A DNA stretch of 64,000 nt from Desulfuromonadales bacterium (GTDB lineage: Bacteria > Desulfobacterota > Desulfuromonadia > Desulfuromonadales > BM103), in the NCBI GenBank assembly GCA_014860225.1, contig JACZKE010000013.1, positions 1 through 64,000 on the forward strand, written 5' to 3'. Below, piece by piece: positions 57,251-64,000 of the stretch; position 1 is the stretch's first letter; the number at the start of each line of letters is the position of its first letter. Below the pieces are notes generated by a model. That model worked only from the letters and a program-made list of their open reading frames with translations, was not told the origin of the DNA and searched no databases. Both the position numbers and the translations under genes were made by a program.

Positions 57251-57985
57251 TTAGAAGGTCAGGGTCACCGACACGCCAGAGACCATTTCACTGTCGATCG
57301 ATTGCTTGGCATCATCGCTGATCCCGGAAGAGAACAGGAAAGAAGGGGTGACCGAGATTTGGTCGGTTATTGCGTAGTCGATGCTGGCGCTTAATTCATA
57401 GTTGTGCCAGTCAGAGTAATCGCCGACGGCGTAGTCACTCTCCTGATTATAGCCAACCAGGGCGCCGATGCTCAGACCCAGAGCATCACTCAATTCGTAG
57501 GAATGTCCAATGGAAGCGGTGAAGTAGAGGCCGTCTCCCTGTGCCTCATCCCAGTCGTAGTAAACCTTCACGGCAGGCTCGAGGATGGTCGACAGCGCGG
57601 CCGAAAAATACAGCTCATTGGTATCATCCAGGCCGTCGAGCATGTAGTAAATGTTGCCGACGCTGATGGAGACCAGGTCGTTTATATCGCGTGAATAGTC
57701 TAGTACAATATCGTTCTCTGTGGCTTCACCACTCTTGTAACCTTCACCTGCGTCAGTGCTGAGTTGCAGGTTCGTCCAGTAGCTCAGGGTGAAGTTGCCG
57801 GCGGTCAGGTCAACACCAGCTTGCGCGACGGGCTTGCCACCGCTCAGGTCGAAACCGCGCCACAGGTATTTGTCATAGACGCCGACATAAGCGTCACCTT
57901 CGACTTCGATGGTAGCCAGCGCCGGAGTGCTCACGGCAACCAGGGCCAGGGTCAGGGCGAATGCAATCACAATCAACTTCTTCAT
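57251..57985 (-). CDS. TorF-like outer membrane porin family protein
   Basis: 244 residues with a Sec signal peptide (residues 1-24, ending TPALA) and alternating beta strands ending in a terminal Phe (SVTLTF), typical of an outer-membrane beta barrel. The start EGDAYVGVYDKYLWRGFDLS matches the family annotated as TorF-like putative porin (TIGR02001/Gcw_chp). It follows amtB by 76 bp on the same strand, with a GC hairpin (58023-58045) in the gap that could reduce its expression. Position suggests it helps ammonium or another nitrogen source cross the outer membrane (inference). Confidence 0.8.
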   Translation of the reverse strand: MKKLIVIAFALTLALVAVSTPALATIEVEGDAYVGVYDKYLWRGFDLSGGKPVAQAGVDLTAGNFTLSYWTNLQLSTDAGEGYKSGEATENDIVLDYSRDINDLVSISVGNIYYMLDGLDDTNELYFSAALSTILEPAVKVYYDWDEAQGDGLYFTASIGHSYELSDALGLSIGALVGYNQESDYAVGDYSDWHNYELSASIDYAITDQISVTPSFLFSSGISDDAKQSIDSEMVSGVSVTLTF

Positions 57986-58061
57986 CTCTTTGTTCTCCTT
58001 GGAAAAATTAGGACTTTAAATTCCGCGGGACACATTGCCCCGCGGAGTACGTAAGCCATTG

Positions 58062-59450
58062 TCAGTTCTGACGAACCGGTGACGTTGCGGCACGTGCTGC
58101 GGCAGGAGCGCCAGCATAGCTGGATGCAGGGGATCCCATGCCGCCGAGATGCACAGTCTGGAAGTCGGGGTATGCTTCCATACCGATCTCGGACAGGTCG
58201 AGGCCGCGATATTCATCTTCTTCACTGCAGCGGAGGCCGACGGTGTATTTGATGGCCAGCCAAACAACCGCAGAGGTTGCCAGGACAAAGAGTGCCGTGG
58301 CGGCAACACCGATGAACTGGGTCAGGAAACTGGCTTCGCCGTTGGTAAACGGCACTGCCATGGTGCCCCAGATTCCGCAGACCAGGTGAACCGAGAGAGC
58401 ACCGACCACATCGTCGATCTTGAGCTTGTCGAAGAAAGGGACAGCGAGGACGACCAGCACGCCACCCACGGCACCGATCAACACTGCTGCACCAAGAGAC
58501 GGACTATCAGGACCGGCGGTGATCGATACCAGTCCGGCCAGAGCACCGTTGAGTGCCATAGTGACATCAACCTTTTTGTAGAGGATCTGCACCATGGCCA
58601 TGGCGGCGATCATCCCGCCGCATGCCGCCATATTGGTGTTGACCATGACATTTGACATCGAAATGGCGCTGGCAGCGTCACCCAGGGCGAGTACTGAACC
58701 ACCGTTAAAACCGTACCAACCCATCCAGAGGATGAAGGTACCGAGTGTTGCCATGGGGATATTGGAACCGGGCATCGGGTTGACACGACCGCCCTTGCCG
58801 TACTTGCCTTTCCGGGCGCCAAGGATGATGGCACCGGTCAGAGCTGCCCAGCCACCCACCGAGTGAACGATGGTCGATCCGGCGAAATCGACAAAGCCCA
58901 TTTCCGAAAGCCAGCCGCCACCCCAGCCCCAGGAACCCTGGATCGGGTAGATGATGCCGCACAGGATGGCGCAGAAGAGCAGGAAGGACCAAAGCTTGAT
59001 GCGCTCGGCAACGCACCCGGAGACGATGGAGCAGGCCGCGCCGCAGAAAACCATCTGGAAGAACCAGTCGGAAGCAGCAGCGTAGCCGCTGGAGTAATCG
59101 CCAGCCAGGGCAGCTGCATCATCAGCCGCCCAAAGACCGAAAGAACCGACGAAGCCGCCATCAACACCCGCATACATCAAGTTGTATCCGGTCAAGTAGA
59201 AGAGGATGCCGGCGATGCCGAACAGTGAGATATTTTTCAGGCAGATGGTGGCGACATTCTTGGAACGCACCAGACCGGACTCGAGCATACCGAAACCGGC
59301 GGCCATCCACATAACCAGGACACCCATGATCAGGAAAGAGAAGGTATTCAGGATATAGCTCATCTCGGAGACGGGCACATCTTCGGCCATGGCGAGGGCC
59401 GGAAGAGTCATCATCAAAGTGGCGAGCATGGCAATACGTGACTTTTTCAT
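58062..59450 (-). CDS. amtB: Ammonium transporter with signal peptide and C-terminal extension
   Basis: About 462 residues. A cleavable signal peptide (MKKSRIAMLATLMMTLPALA) precedes the 11-helix Amt core, with pore histidines in STIVHSVGG and LSVHLVCG and the FWYGFN-like WMGWYGFNGG. The tail DEYRGLDLSEIGMEAYPDF contacts PII proteins in relatives. It continues with a Gly/Ala-rich extension of about 30 residues not seen in the copy at 41605. I used the ATG at 59450 behind AAGGAG. It follows glnB by about 35 bp, the classical glnK-amtB pairing. Confidence 0.94.
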   Translation of the reverse strand: MKKSRIAMLATLMMTLPALAMAEDVPVSEMSYILNTFSFLIMGVLVMWMAAGFGMLESGLVRSKNVATICLKNISLFGIAGILFYLTGYNLMYAGVDGGFVGSFGLWAADDAAALAGDYSSGYAAASDWFFQMVFCGAACSIVSGCVAERIKLWSFLLFCAILCGIIYPIQGSWGWGGGWLSEMGFVDFAGSTIVHSVGGWAALTGAIILGARKGKYGKGGRVNPMPGSNIPMATLGTFILWMGWYGFNGGSVLALGDAASAISMSNVMVNTNMAACGGMIAAMAMVQILYKKVDVTMALNGALAGLVSITAGPDSPSLGAAVLIGAVGGVLVVLAVPFFDKLKIDDVVGALSVHLVCGIWGTMAVPFTNGEASFLTQFIGVAATALFVLATSAVVWLAIKYTVGLRCSEEDEYRGLDLSEIGMEAYPDFQTVHLGGMGSPASSYAGAPAAARAATSPVRQN

Positions 59451-59485
59451 TTTTTTCTCCTTAATCTTTGCGATCAATATTTAGT

Positions 59486-59854
<369 letters not shown>

Positions 59855-59856
59855 TT

Positions 59857-59896
59857 AAAAAAGCGCCTTAGCCTCCGCATGCGGAAGTTAAGGCGC
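59857..59896 (-). terminator. Intrinsic terminator in the glnB leader
   Basis: On the minus strand arms 59896-59889 and 59870-59863 form an 8-bp GCGCCTTA stem, extended inside by a palindromic CCGCATGCGG, directly followed by six U residues (59862-59857). It lies between the sigma-54 promoter and the glnB start, so it should stop most transcripts before glnB unless another structure prevents it. Its 5' arm is shared with hairpin P2 of the ANTAR-type motif at 59886-59933. Confidence 0.85.
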
Positions 59897-59933
59897 CATT
59901 GCCTGTCAACTCTATCAAGACGTCGTTGTCTCG
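59886..59933 (-). promoter_or_regulatory. ANTAR-type two-hairpin antiterminator motif in the glnB leader
   Basis: Two successive stems each expose a six-base loop with A at position 1 and G at position 4. P1 (59933-59916) is CGAGAC-AACGAC-GTCTTG, with one G-U pair. P2 is AGGC-AATGGC-GCCT (59904-59891), extended outward by AGTT/AACT (59911-59886). This is the published consensus for RNA targets of ANTAR-domain antiterminators. P2 uses the 5' arm of the terminator at 59857-59896, so P2 and terminator cannot form together. Read by eye, not folded by program. Confidence 0.7.
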
Positions 59934-60005
59934 TTAGTTTATGCTGATATGTTCCCCGGGATCAGGATTACATTGCAGTTTGTCCCGGGTCTGAACTTTC
60001 TATTA

Positions 60006-60020
60006 GCATCAGCCGTGCCA
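60006..60020 (-). promoter_or_regulatory. Sigma-54 promoter of glnB-amtB
   Basis: On the minus strand TGGCAC-GGCTG-ATGC reads from 60020 to 60006: a perfect -24 box, exact 5-base spacing and a -12 box with GC intact (ATGC for TTGC). Transcription should start near 59994, giving a leader of about 165 nt before glnB that contains the antiterminator and terminator. Another hairpin (CCCGGGA arms, 59983-59989 with 59955-59961) lies near the 5' end. Confidence 0.8.
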
Positions 60021-60119
60021 AAAAGTAATAAGCTTTTATTCCAGCATGTTAGCTCACTGATCACCGACAACAAGCGTTGACATGCCTAAAATTTACACAG
60101 TGTTGCCAAGATTAAGAGC

Positions 60120-61733
60120 TCATACCACAGGCAACCGTACCCGAAAGGTTGTTCCCTCCCCTGGCTGACTCTCCAATGAGATGGATCCACCATGTCCATT
60201 AATAATATTCTGGCAGATGTAAAGGCCGAGTCCGGTCCCTTCACCTTCCGTTTTGGTCGTGAAGAACGGAGCAAATACCTGTTTCTGCAGTTCCGGAGAA
60301 ATCCCCGGCCCGTTATCCTTAACGTGCAGCTCAAGCATCCCATCAGGACTGAGCAAAGTTCGCAGCACGATTCTTCCCTGCCCCTGCATTGCATGTACGG
60401 CGTTCATCACCAGATTGATGATCACTTGTTTAATCTTGTTAGGGTCGGCAGTGATCACGGGTATTGCAGAGAATTCTGTATCAAGTTGTACTGATTTTCG
60501 CTGCAGTTCAAAGCGCAGCAGTCTAAGAACGTCAGATATCAGATTATTCAGGTTGACAACCCGGTTCTTCGTCTCCCGATTGCTCGAAAAAGAGAGCAGA
60601 CCGCCCGTGAGAGTTTTCAGACGCTCTACTTCCATCTCGATTTTCTCAAGCATTTCCTCCTGAAAGTTGGAGAGTGGCTTTTCACGTTTCAGCAATTCTG
60701 TTGCATATGCCACCGTGCTAAGAGGATTGTTGATCTCGTGAGCAATGCCTGCGGTAAGTCGACCAACTTCTGCCAGCTTTTCGTTCTGGATCGTTTGGTC
60801 CAGTAGACGCTTGAATTCGGTAATATCTTCGACTATGACGACGACACCTGTGGTTTCTTCACCATCTTTCAGAGGAGTCAACCTTCGCTTCTGAAAGCGG
60901 TTGGTTCCGTCTGACTGTCTGTGCAGCAGACGTAACTTCGCTTTGGTTCCACTCTGCAGGACCTGGTTAATCATCTCGATAACCCCTTCCCTAAACAGGT
61001 TGGGGAAAAGATCCTGAAGCCGGGAACCGATTGCCCGCTCAGCCGGGACGCCACTCATCTCAACCATTCGGCTGTTCCATGAGGTGATGACTATTTCACT
61101 GTCAACCGTATAAATACCGAGACTGACGCTCTTCAGAATCCGATTGTTGAATTCATGCAGATGCCGATAGCCTTCGGTCATGCTTCTGAGGCGATCATAG
61201 AGTTTTGCATTATTGATAGCGATCGCAGCCTGACGGCCAAGAATCATGAGTGGTTCAATATCCCCGGCCGAAAAAGCCCCCGGCCGGGGACTCTCAACAT
61301 TGAGGACACCGACCAGTTTCTTCTTACTGATCAAGGGCACAGCCAGTTCGCACTGTGCTCCGGGAATGCCTGGGACATAATCAGGCAGTTCGCGTACATC
61401 TTCGACCAGGATCGGTTTTTGAATTTCAGCAGTACGTCCCATGACGCCCTGGCCAATCTGGATAGGACCCATGGCATCCTCGGTATAACCATAGGACGCG
61501 GCTGCAACGAGATGCAATCCGTCATCATCGAGCAGGCGAATAATCGCATTCTCAAAACGGAAAATATCGCGGGCAACTCGAAGCACCGAATCAAGCAGTT
61601 CCTCAAGATCAGTCGTCGATGCAAGCTCTTGCCCAATCTCAATCAGAGCGTTTAATAAGCGCTCCGATTTCTGTTCTGATAGGTTCGATAAATTGGTAGT
61701 AATCATCACATGATCTACTAACGCATAAGCCAT
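60120..61733 (-). CDS. Soluble GAF-PAS sensor histidine kinase
   Basis: 537 residues with no membrane helix or signal peptide. A GAF domain covers about 35-175 (GQGVMGRTAEIQKPILVEDV, ELAVPLISKKKLVGVLNVES), a PAS domain about 195-310, HisKA follows with phospho-acceptor His332 in AGIAHEINNPLS, and HATPase ends at GTGLGLYICQNIINGHGG. It senses an intracellular signal. It lies just upstream of the glnB operon on the same strand. In Geobacter a cytosolic kinase drives an ANTAR-type regulator of nitrogen genes; this kinase is a candidate counterpart, but no response regulator is in the window. The start could also be the ATG at 61706. Confidence 0.88.
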   Translation of the reverse strand: MAYALVDHVMITTNLSNLSEQKSERLLNALIEIGQELASTTDLEELLDSVLRVARDIFRFENAIIRLLDDDGLHLVAAASYGYTEDAMGPIQIGQGVMGRTAEIQKPILVEDVRELPDYVPGIPGAQCELAVPLISKKKLVGVLNVESPRPGAFSAGDIEPLMILGRQAAIAINNAKLYDRLRSMTEGYRHLHEFNNRILKSVSLGIYTVDSEIVITSWNSRMVEMSGVPAERAIGSRLQDLFPNLFREGVIEMINQVLQSGTKAKLRLLHRQSDGTNRFQKRRLTPLKDGEETTGVVVIVEDITEFKRLLDQTIQNEKLAEVGRLTAGIAHEINNPLSTVAYATELLKREKPLSNFQEEMLEKIEMEVERLKTLTGGLLSFSSNRETKNRVVNLNNLISDVLRLLRFELQRKSVQLDTEFSAIPVITADPNKIKQVIINLVMNAVHAMQGQGRIVLRTLLSPDGMLELHVKDNGPGISPELQKQVFAPFFTTKTEGEGTGLGLYICQNIINGHGGSISLESQPGEGTTFRVRLPVV

Positions 61734-61873
61734 GCCATCTTACAAAACATAAAAAGAGCAACAATATCGGCATGTTCTGGCAAAACATTATCGGCAGGAA
61801 AAACAGACTGACTTTATTTGTGCAGCACTTGCCAGCTTTTTAAGCAGATAAAGTTTTAAGGCTGGGTTTCTCC

Positions 61874-61902
61874 TTGAGTTGCCTGGCCATTTTCCATATA
61901 CT
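61874..61902 (+). promoter_or_regulatory. Sigma-70 promoter of a structured ncRNA
   Basis: TTGAGT (61874-61879), a 17-bp spacer and TATACT (61897-61902) form a strong promoter with the expected start near 61909-61911. No open reading frame with a ribosome site follows for about 350 bp; instead a highly structured region ends in a terminator. Confidence 0.65.
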
Positions 61903-61909
61903 GATACTG

Positions 61910-62143
61910 CATTGGCTAATCAGCTAAGCTCTCTGCCCTGTAGGTGAGGTCGCTATGTCCACGCGGAATATTTCTTCATCGGGAAGGTTTCTTATGAACG
62001 TGGTGTGCAAGCCCGCCGAGTAGCGGGACGCCTGAAGCGTTCATAGACCCACCCACTTAGTTGGTCGTCGTCGTGAGACCACGGACCCACGGCAGGCGTG
62101 GAGAGCTGCAGAAAAGACGTCGGGAGATCCGGCGTCTTTTTAT
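61910..62143 (+). ncRNA. Structured non-coding RNA, 6S-like
   Basis: A stretch of about 230 nt begins at a sigma-70 promoter and ends at an intrinsic terminator. A closing stem pairs GCTCTC-TGCC (61928-61937) with GGCA...GAGAGC (62091-62106). Inner stems include TATGAACG with CGTTCATA, and an apical CCCGC/GCGGG within GGTGT/ACGCC. The single long irregular hairpin with a central open region and size near 180 nt inside the closing stem fits 6S RNA (ssrS), which binds RNA polymerase. The 6S assignment is tentative; that it is a non-coding RNA is better supported. Confidence 0.5.
62112..62143 (+). terminator. Intrinsic terminator of the ncRNA
   Basis: AAAAGACGTC (62112-62121) pairs with GGCGTCTTTT (62131-62140) with one G-U pair around a 9-nt loop, followed by more T residues. 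It lies about 130 bp before the TraB-family gene, so it ends the upstream RNA. Confidence 0.85.
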
Positions 62144-62268
62144 TTCCAATGTATGTTCCGTATTCGGCTGTTCCTCTATCTCTGACCAACAGGATACAGG
62201 AGCAGTCAATAACCTTCTTCTTCAACCTGTCTTGTGCTATCTTTGCCCGGATTTTTCGGAAGGCCCTT

Positions 62269-63444
62269 ATGAGTACCCTTGAGAATACCGACATACATCG
62301 CATAACCATCGACGATCGGGACTTTGTTCTGGTCGGCACTGCACATATCTCCCAAGACTCTGTCGAAACTGTAAGGGCAGTGATTCAGGACGAAAACCCG
62401 GATACTGTCTGCATTGAACTGGATGAACTGCGTCATCGTGCATTGCGCAACCCCCGCCATTGGGAGTCACTCAATCTGGTCCAGGTTCTTAAACAGGGGC
62501 AGACTCCCTTTCTGTTGGCAAACCTGGCTCTGGCCTCATTTCAGAAGCGCATGGGTTTGCAGACGGGCGTCAAGCCAGGTGCTGAGCTGGCTGCGGCAGC
62601 AGAAATTGCCGAAGAGCTCGGAAAAGACATCAGGCTGGTCGACCGTGAGATCCGCACAACCCTCCTGCGCGCCTGGCGCAGGGCCAGTTTCTGGAAAAAG
62701 ATGACTTTGTTTTCTACACTGCTGGCCAGTATGTTTGATTCGCAGAAGCTTAATGAAGAGGAACTCGCCAAACTTCGCCAGACCGACACCCTCTCGGCCA
62801 TGCTGGACGAAATGGCGGATGTTCTGCCGACAGTCAAAATGATTCTGGTTGATGAGCGTGACACTTACATGGCGCATCACATTAGTCAGGCACCTGGCAA
62901 GAAGATTATCGCAATTGTCGGCGCAGCTCACATACCGGGTATTCTCAAAAAATTGAACCAGACTTTTTCCGATGAAGAAATCAATGAGCTTTTAGTCATT
63001 CCTGAGAAGACCGCGCTCTCAAAAATGTTGCCATGGCTGATACCGGCCATTGTTGTGGGCCTGTTTATCGCAGGATTTATGGCTGGAGATACTCAACAGC
63101 TGGCGGATGCTGCTGTGGCATGGATTCTCGCCAACGGAATTCTCTCCGCTCTGGGGGCATTGATTGCTCTGGGCCATCCCCTGACAATCCTGGCAGCCTT
63201 CGTGGCCGCTCCGATCACCTCACTCAACCCGACCATTGGCGCAGGATTCGTCACTGGCCTGGTCCAGGCTTTTATCGCCCCGCCACAAGTCAAAGATATG
63301 GAACATGTCACGGAGGACATCGCCAGATTTAGCGGCTGGTGGCGCAACCGAATGACCAGAGTCCTTTTGGTCTTCGTCCTCTCCTCAATCGGCTCTGCCA
63401 TCGGCACCCTGGTCGCCTTCAGCTGGCTCAAAGATCTCTTCTGA
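62269..63444 (+). CDS. TraB/PrgY family membrane protein
   Basis: The 391-residue product begins with a soluble TraB domain: FVLVGTAHISQDSVETV with the conserved GTAH, VCIELDELRHRAL, LVDREIRTTLLRAW, VDERDTYMA and IVGAAHIPGI. Three to four membrane helices fill the C-terminal third. PrgY-type members block pheromone-like peptides in enterococci and a TIKI-like metalloprotease activity has been proposed; the role in this organism is unknown. I chose the ATG at 62269 (GGAAGG upstream), discarding a 57-residue extension through the ncRNA terminator. Confidence 0.85.
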   Translation: MSTLENTDIHRITIDDRDFVLVGTAHISQDSVETVRAVIQDENPDTVCIELDELRHRALRNPRHWESLNLVQVLKQGQTPFLLANLALASFQKRMGLQTGVKPGAELAAAAEIAEELGKDIRLVDREIRTTLLRAWRRASFWKKMTLFSTLLASMFDSQKLNEEELAKLRQTDTLSAMLDEMADVLPTVKMILVDERDTYMAHHISQAPGKKIIAIVGAAHIPGILKKLNQTFSDEEINELLVIPEKTALSKMLPWLIPAIVVGLFIAGFMAGDTQQLADAAVAWILANGILSALGALIALGHPLTILAAFVAAPITSLNPTIGAGFVTGLVQAFIAPPQVKDMEHVTEDIARFSGWWRNRMTRVLLVFVLSSIGSAIGTLVAFSWLKDLF

Positions 63445-63717
63445 TCGTTGGTTACCATCCGGAAACTCCGGATAACACATGCACAGTTTTCGATCTGGAA
63501 ACGAGAAATTTTTCGCAAGGTTAAGGAAATCAAGGATTTGAGCTGAGGCGTAGCCCTTTACGCCGCACAATCAAATCCGCCGATTGACGCAGAGATTGCG
63601 GAAAAGGGCCGTTTCCGGACGAAAACTAGTTGGATAAGGCTCACGTCTGCCTATTGCATATTTTCTGTGGAAAGTGCATTTTTTGTGAAATGTGTAACCT
63701 GGCCCCAAATCCTTACT
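63445..63717. other. Intergenic region with repeat remnants
   Basis: No gene is apparent in this 273-bp gap. 63672-63706 (GTGCATTTTTTGTGAAATGT and onward to GGCCCC) is a degenerate half of the family C hairpin at 14208-14275. A copy of the GAGTTTCCGGATGG motif lies inverted at about 63457-63470, close to the stop of the TraB-family gene. Confidence 0.5.
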
Positions 63718-64000
63718 TTACTCCTTGATTACCAAACGCGTTCTTGCATCGAGTTTTAATTGATCCATGACCCGATAGGCGGGTTCATTCAGGGCGATGT
63801 CAAGATCGAGATCCCGGAAGTAGACATCCTCTCGAAAGTGAACCATATCATTCTGGTCGACCCATGCAGTCCAGTATTGGATATGCACTGGCAATGGATC
63901 AATTGAGATTTTTTTCGGGGCAGTGGCCTCGAAAAGCGCCCTGAGTTTACCCGGACCAAGCTTCTTTTCGAGTAGATAGTGGGCCAGCTCTCCTGGTCGC
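63718..64000 (-). CDS. L,D-transpeptidase (YcbB/LdtD-like), C-terminal part, cut by window edge
   Basis: The minus-strand frame is open from the window end to a TAA at 63720-63718 and encodes about 93 residues. PVHIQYWTAWVDQND, then FREDVYFRDLDLDIAL and a basic end are the C-terminal block of the large YcbB-type L,D-transpeptidases, which form 3-3 crosslinks in peptidoglycan. The catalytic SHGCxR region lies outside the window, so activity cannot be judged. Confidence 0.8.
   Translation of the reverse strand, partial: RPGELAHYLLEKKLGPGKLRALFEATAPKKISIDPLPVHIQYWTAWVDQNDMVHFREDVYFRDLDLDIALNEPAYRVMDQLKLDARTRLVIKE

Overview
The window looks like a chromosome segment from a desulfuromonadalean (Geobacter/Desulfuromonas/Pelobacter-type, Desulfobacterota) anaerobe. 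The evidence is gene content: a KorDABC 2-oxoglutarate:ferredoxin oxidoreductase, a monomeric NADP-isocitrate dehydrogenase beside an LDH-like malate dehydrogenase, AcnB, monocluster ferredoxin, a type IV minor-pilin/PilY1 operon with an NtrC-type regulator, several c-di-GMP enzymes, and sigma-54 controlled glnB-amtB. Codon use and gene density are even across the window. I saw no prophage, CRISPR array, tRNA or rRNA.

Layout. 0-0.6 kb: tail of an IS110-family transposase. 0.6-11.1 kb (minus strand): sensor kinase, NtrC-type regulator, pilV-pilW-pilX-pilY1 and a lipoprotein. 11.2-17.7 kb: ferredoxin, MFS transporter, lipoprotein, HD protein, DedA protein, bioA and an agmatinase-like gene, with three families of small palindromic elements between them. 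17.8-22.7 kb (minus): lipoprotein, CBS/DUF294 protein, acnB. 23-31.2 kb (plus): two possible microproteins, comEC, a REC-GGDEF protein, hisS, aspS, a LysM lipoprotein. 31.5-37.8 kb: icd-mdh, then korDABC. 37.9-44.8 kb: fbp, a coiled-coil protein, suhB, an EI24/CysZ-like protein, a lone amtB, a membrane GGDEF protein, a CIA30 protein. 44.9-57 kb: stress and envelope genes (SDR remnant, ferritin-like, NDUFA9-like, OsmC, DUF2254, VOC, CoA-disulfide-reductase-like, FNT channel, EEP nuclease, PLD-VTT fusion, SYLF lipoprotein). 57.2-60 kb (minus): glnB-amtB-porin nitrogen operon. 60-64 kb: soluble GAF-PAS kinase, a structured ncRNA with its own promoter and terminator, a TraB/PrgY protein, and the start-less end of an L,D-transpeptidase.

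How it works together. acnB, icd, mdh and kor cover most of the oxidative branch of the TCA cycle. The acnB and icd promoters carry almost the same 13-bp palindrome over the -10 region, so they are probably controlled by one regulator. The glnB operon starts at a near-perfect -24/-12 promoter. Its leader contains two hairpins with hexanucleotide loops (A at position 1, G at position 4), and the second is mutually exclusive with an intrinsic terminator: the architecture expected for control by an ANTAR-domain antiterminator. A soluble GAF-PAS kinase is encoded just upstream. This leader is the most notable system I found. Small palindromic elements have shaped several gene ends; one supplies the last codons and stop of the pilus-locus sensor kinase.
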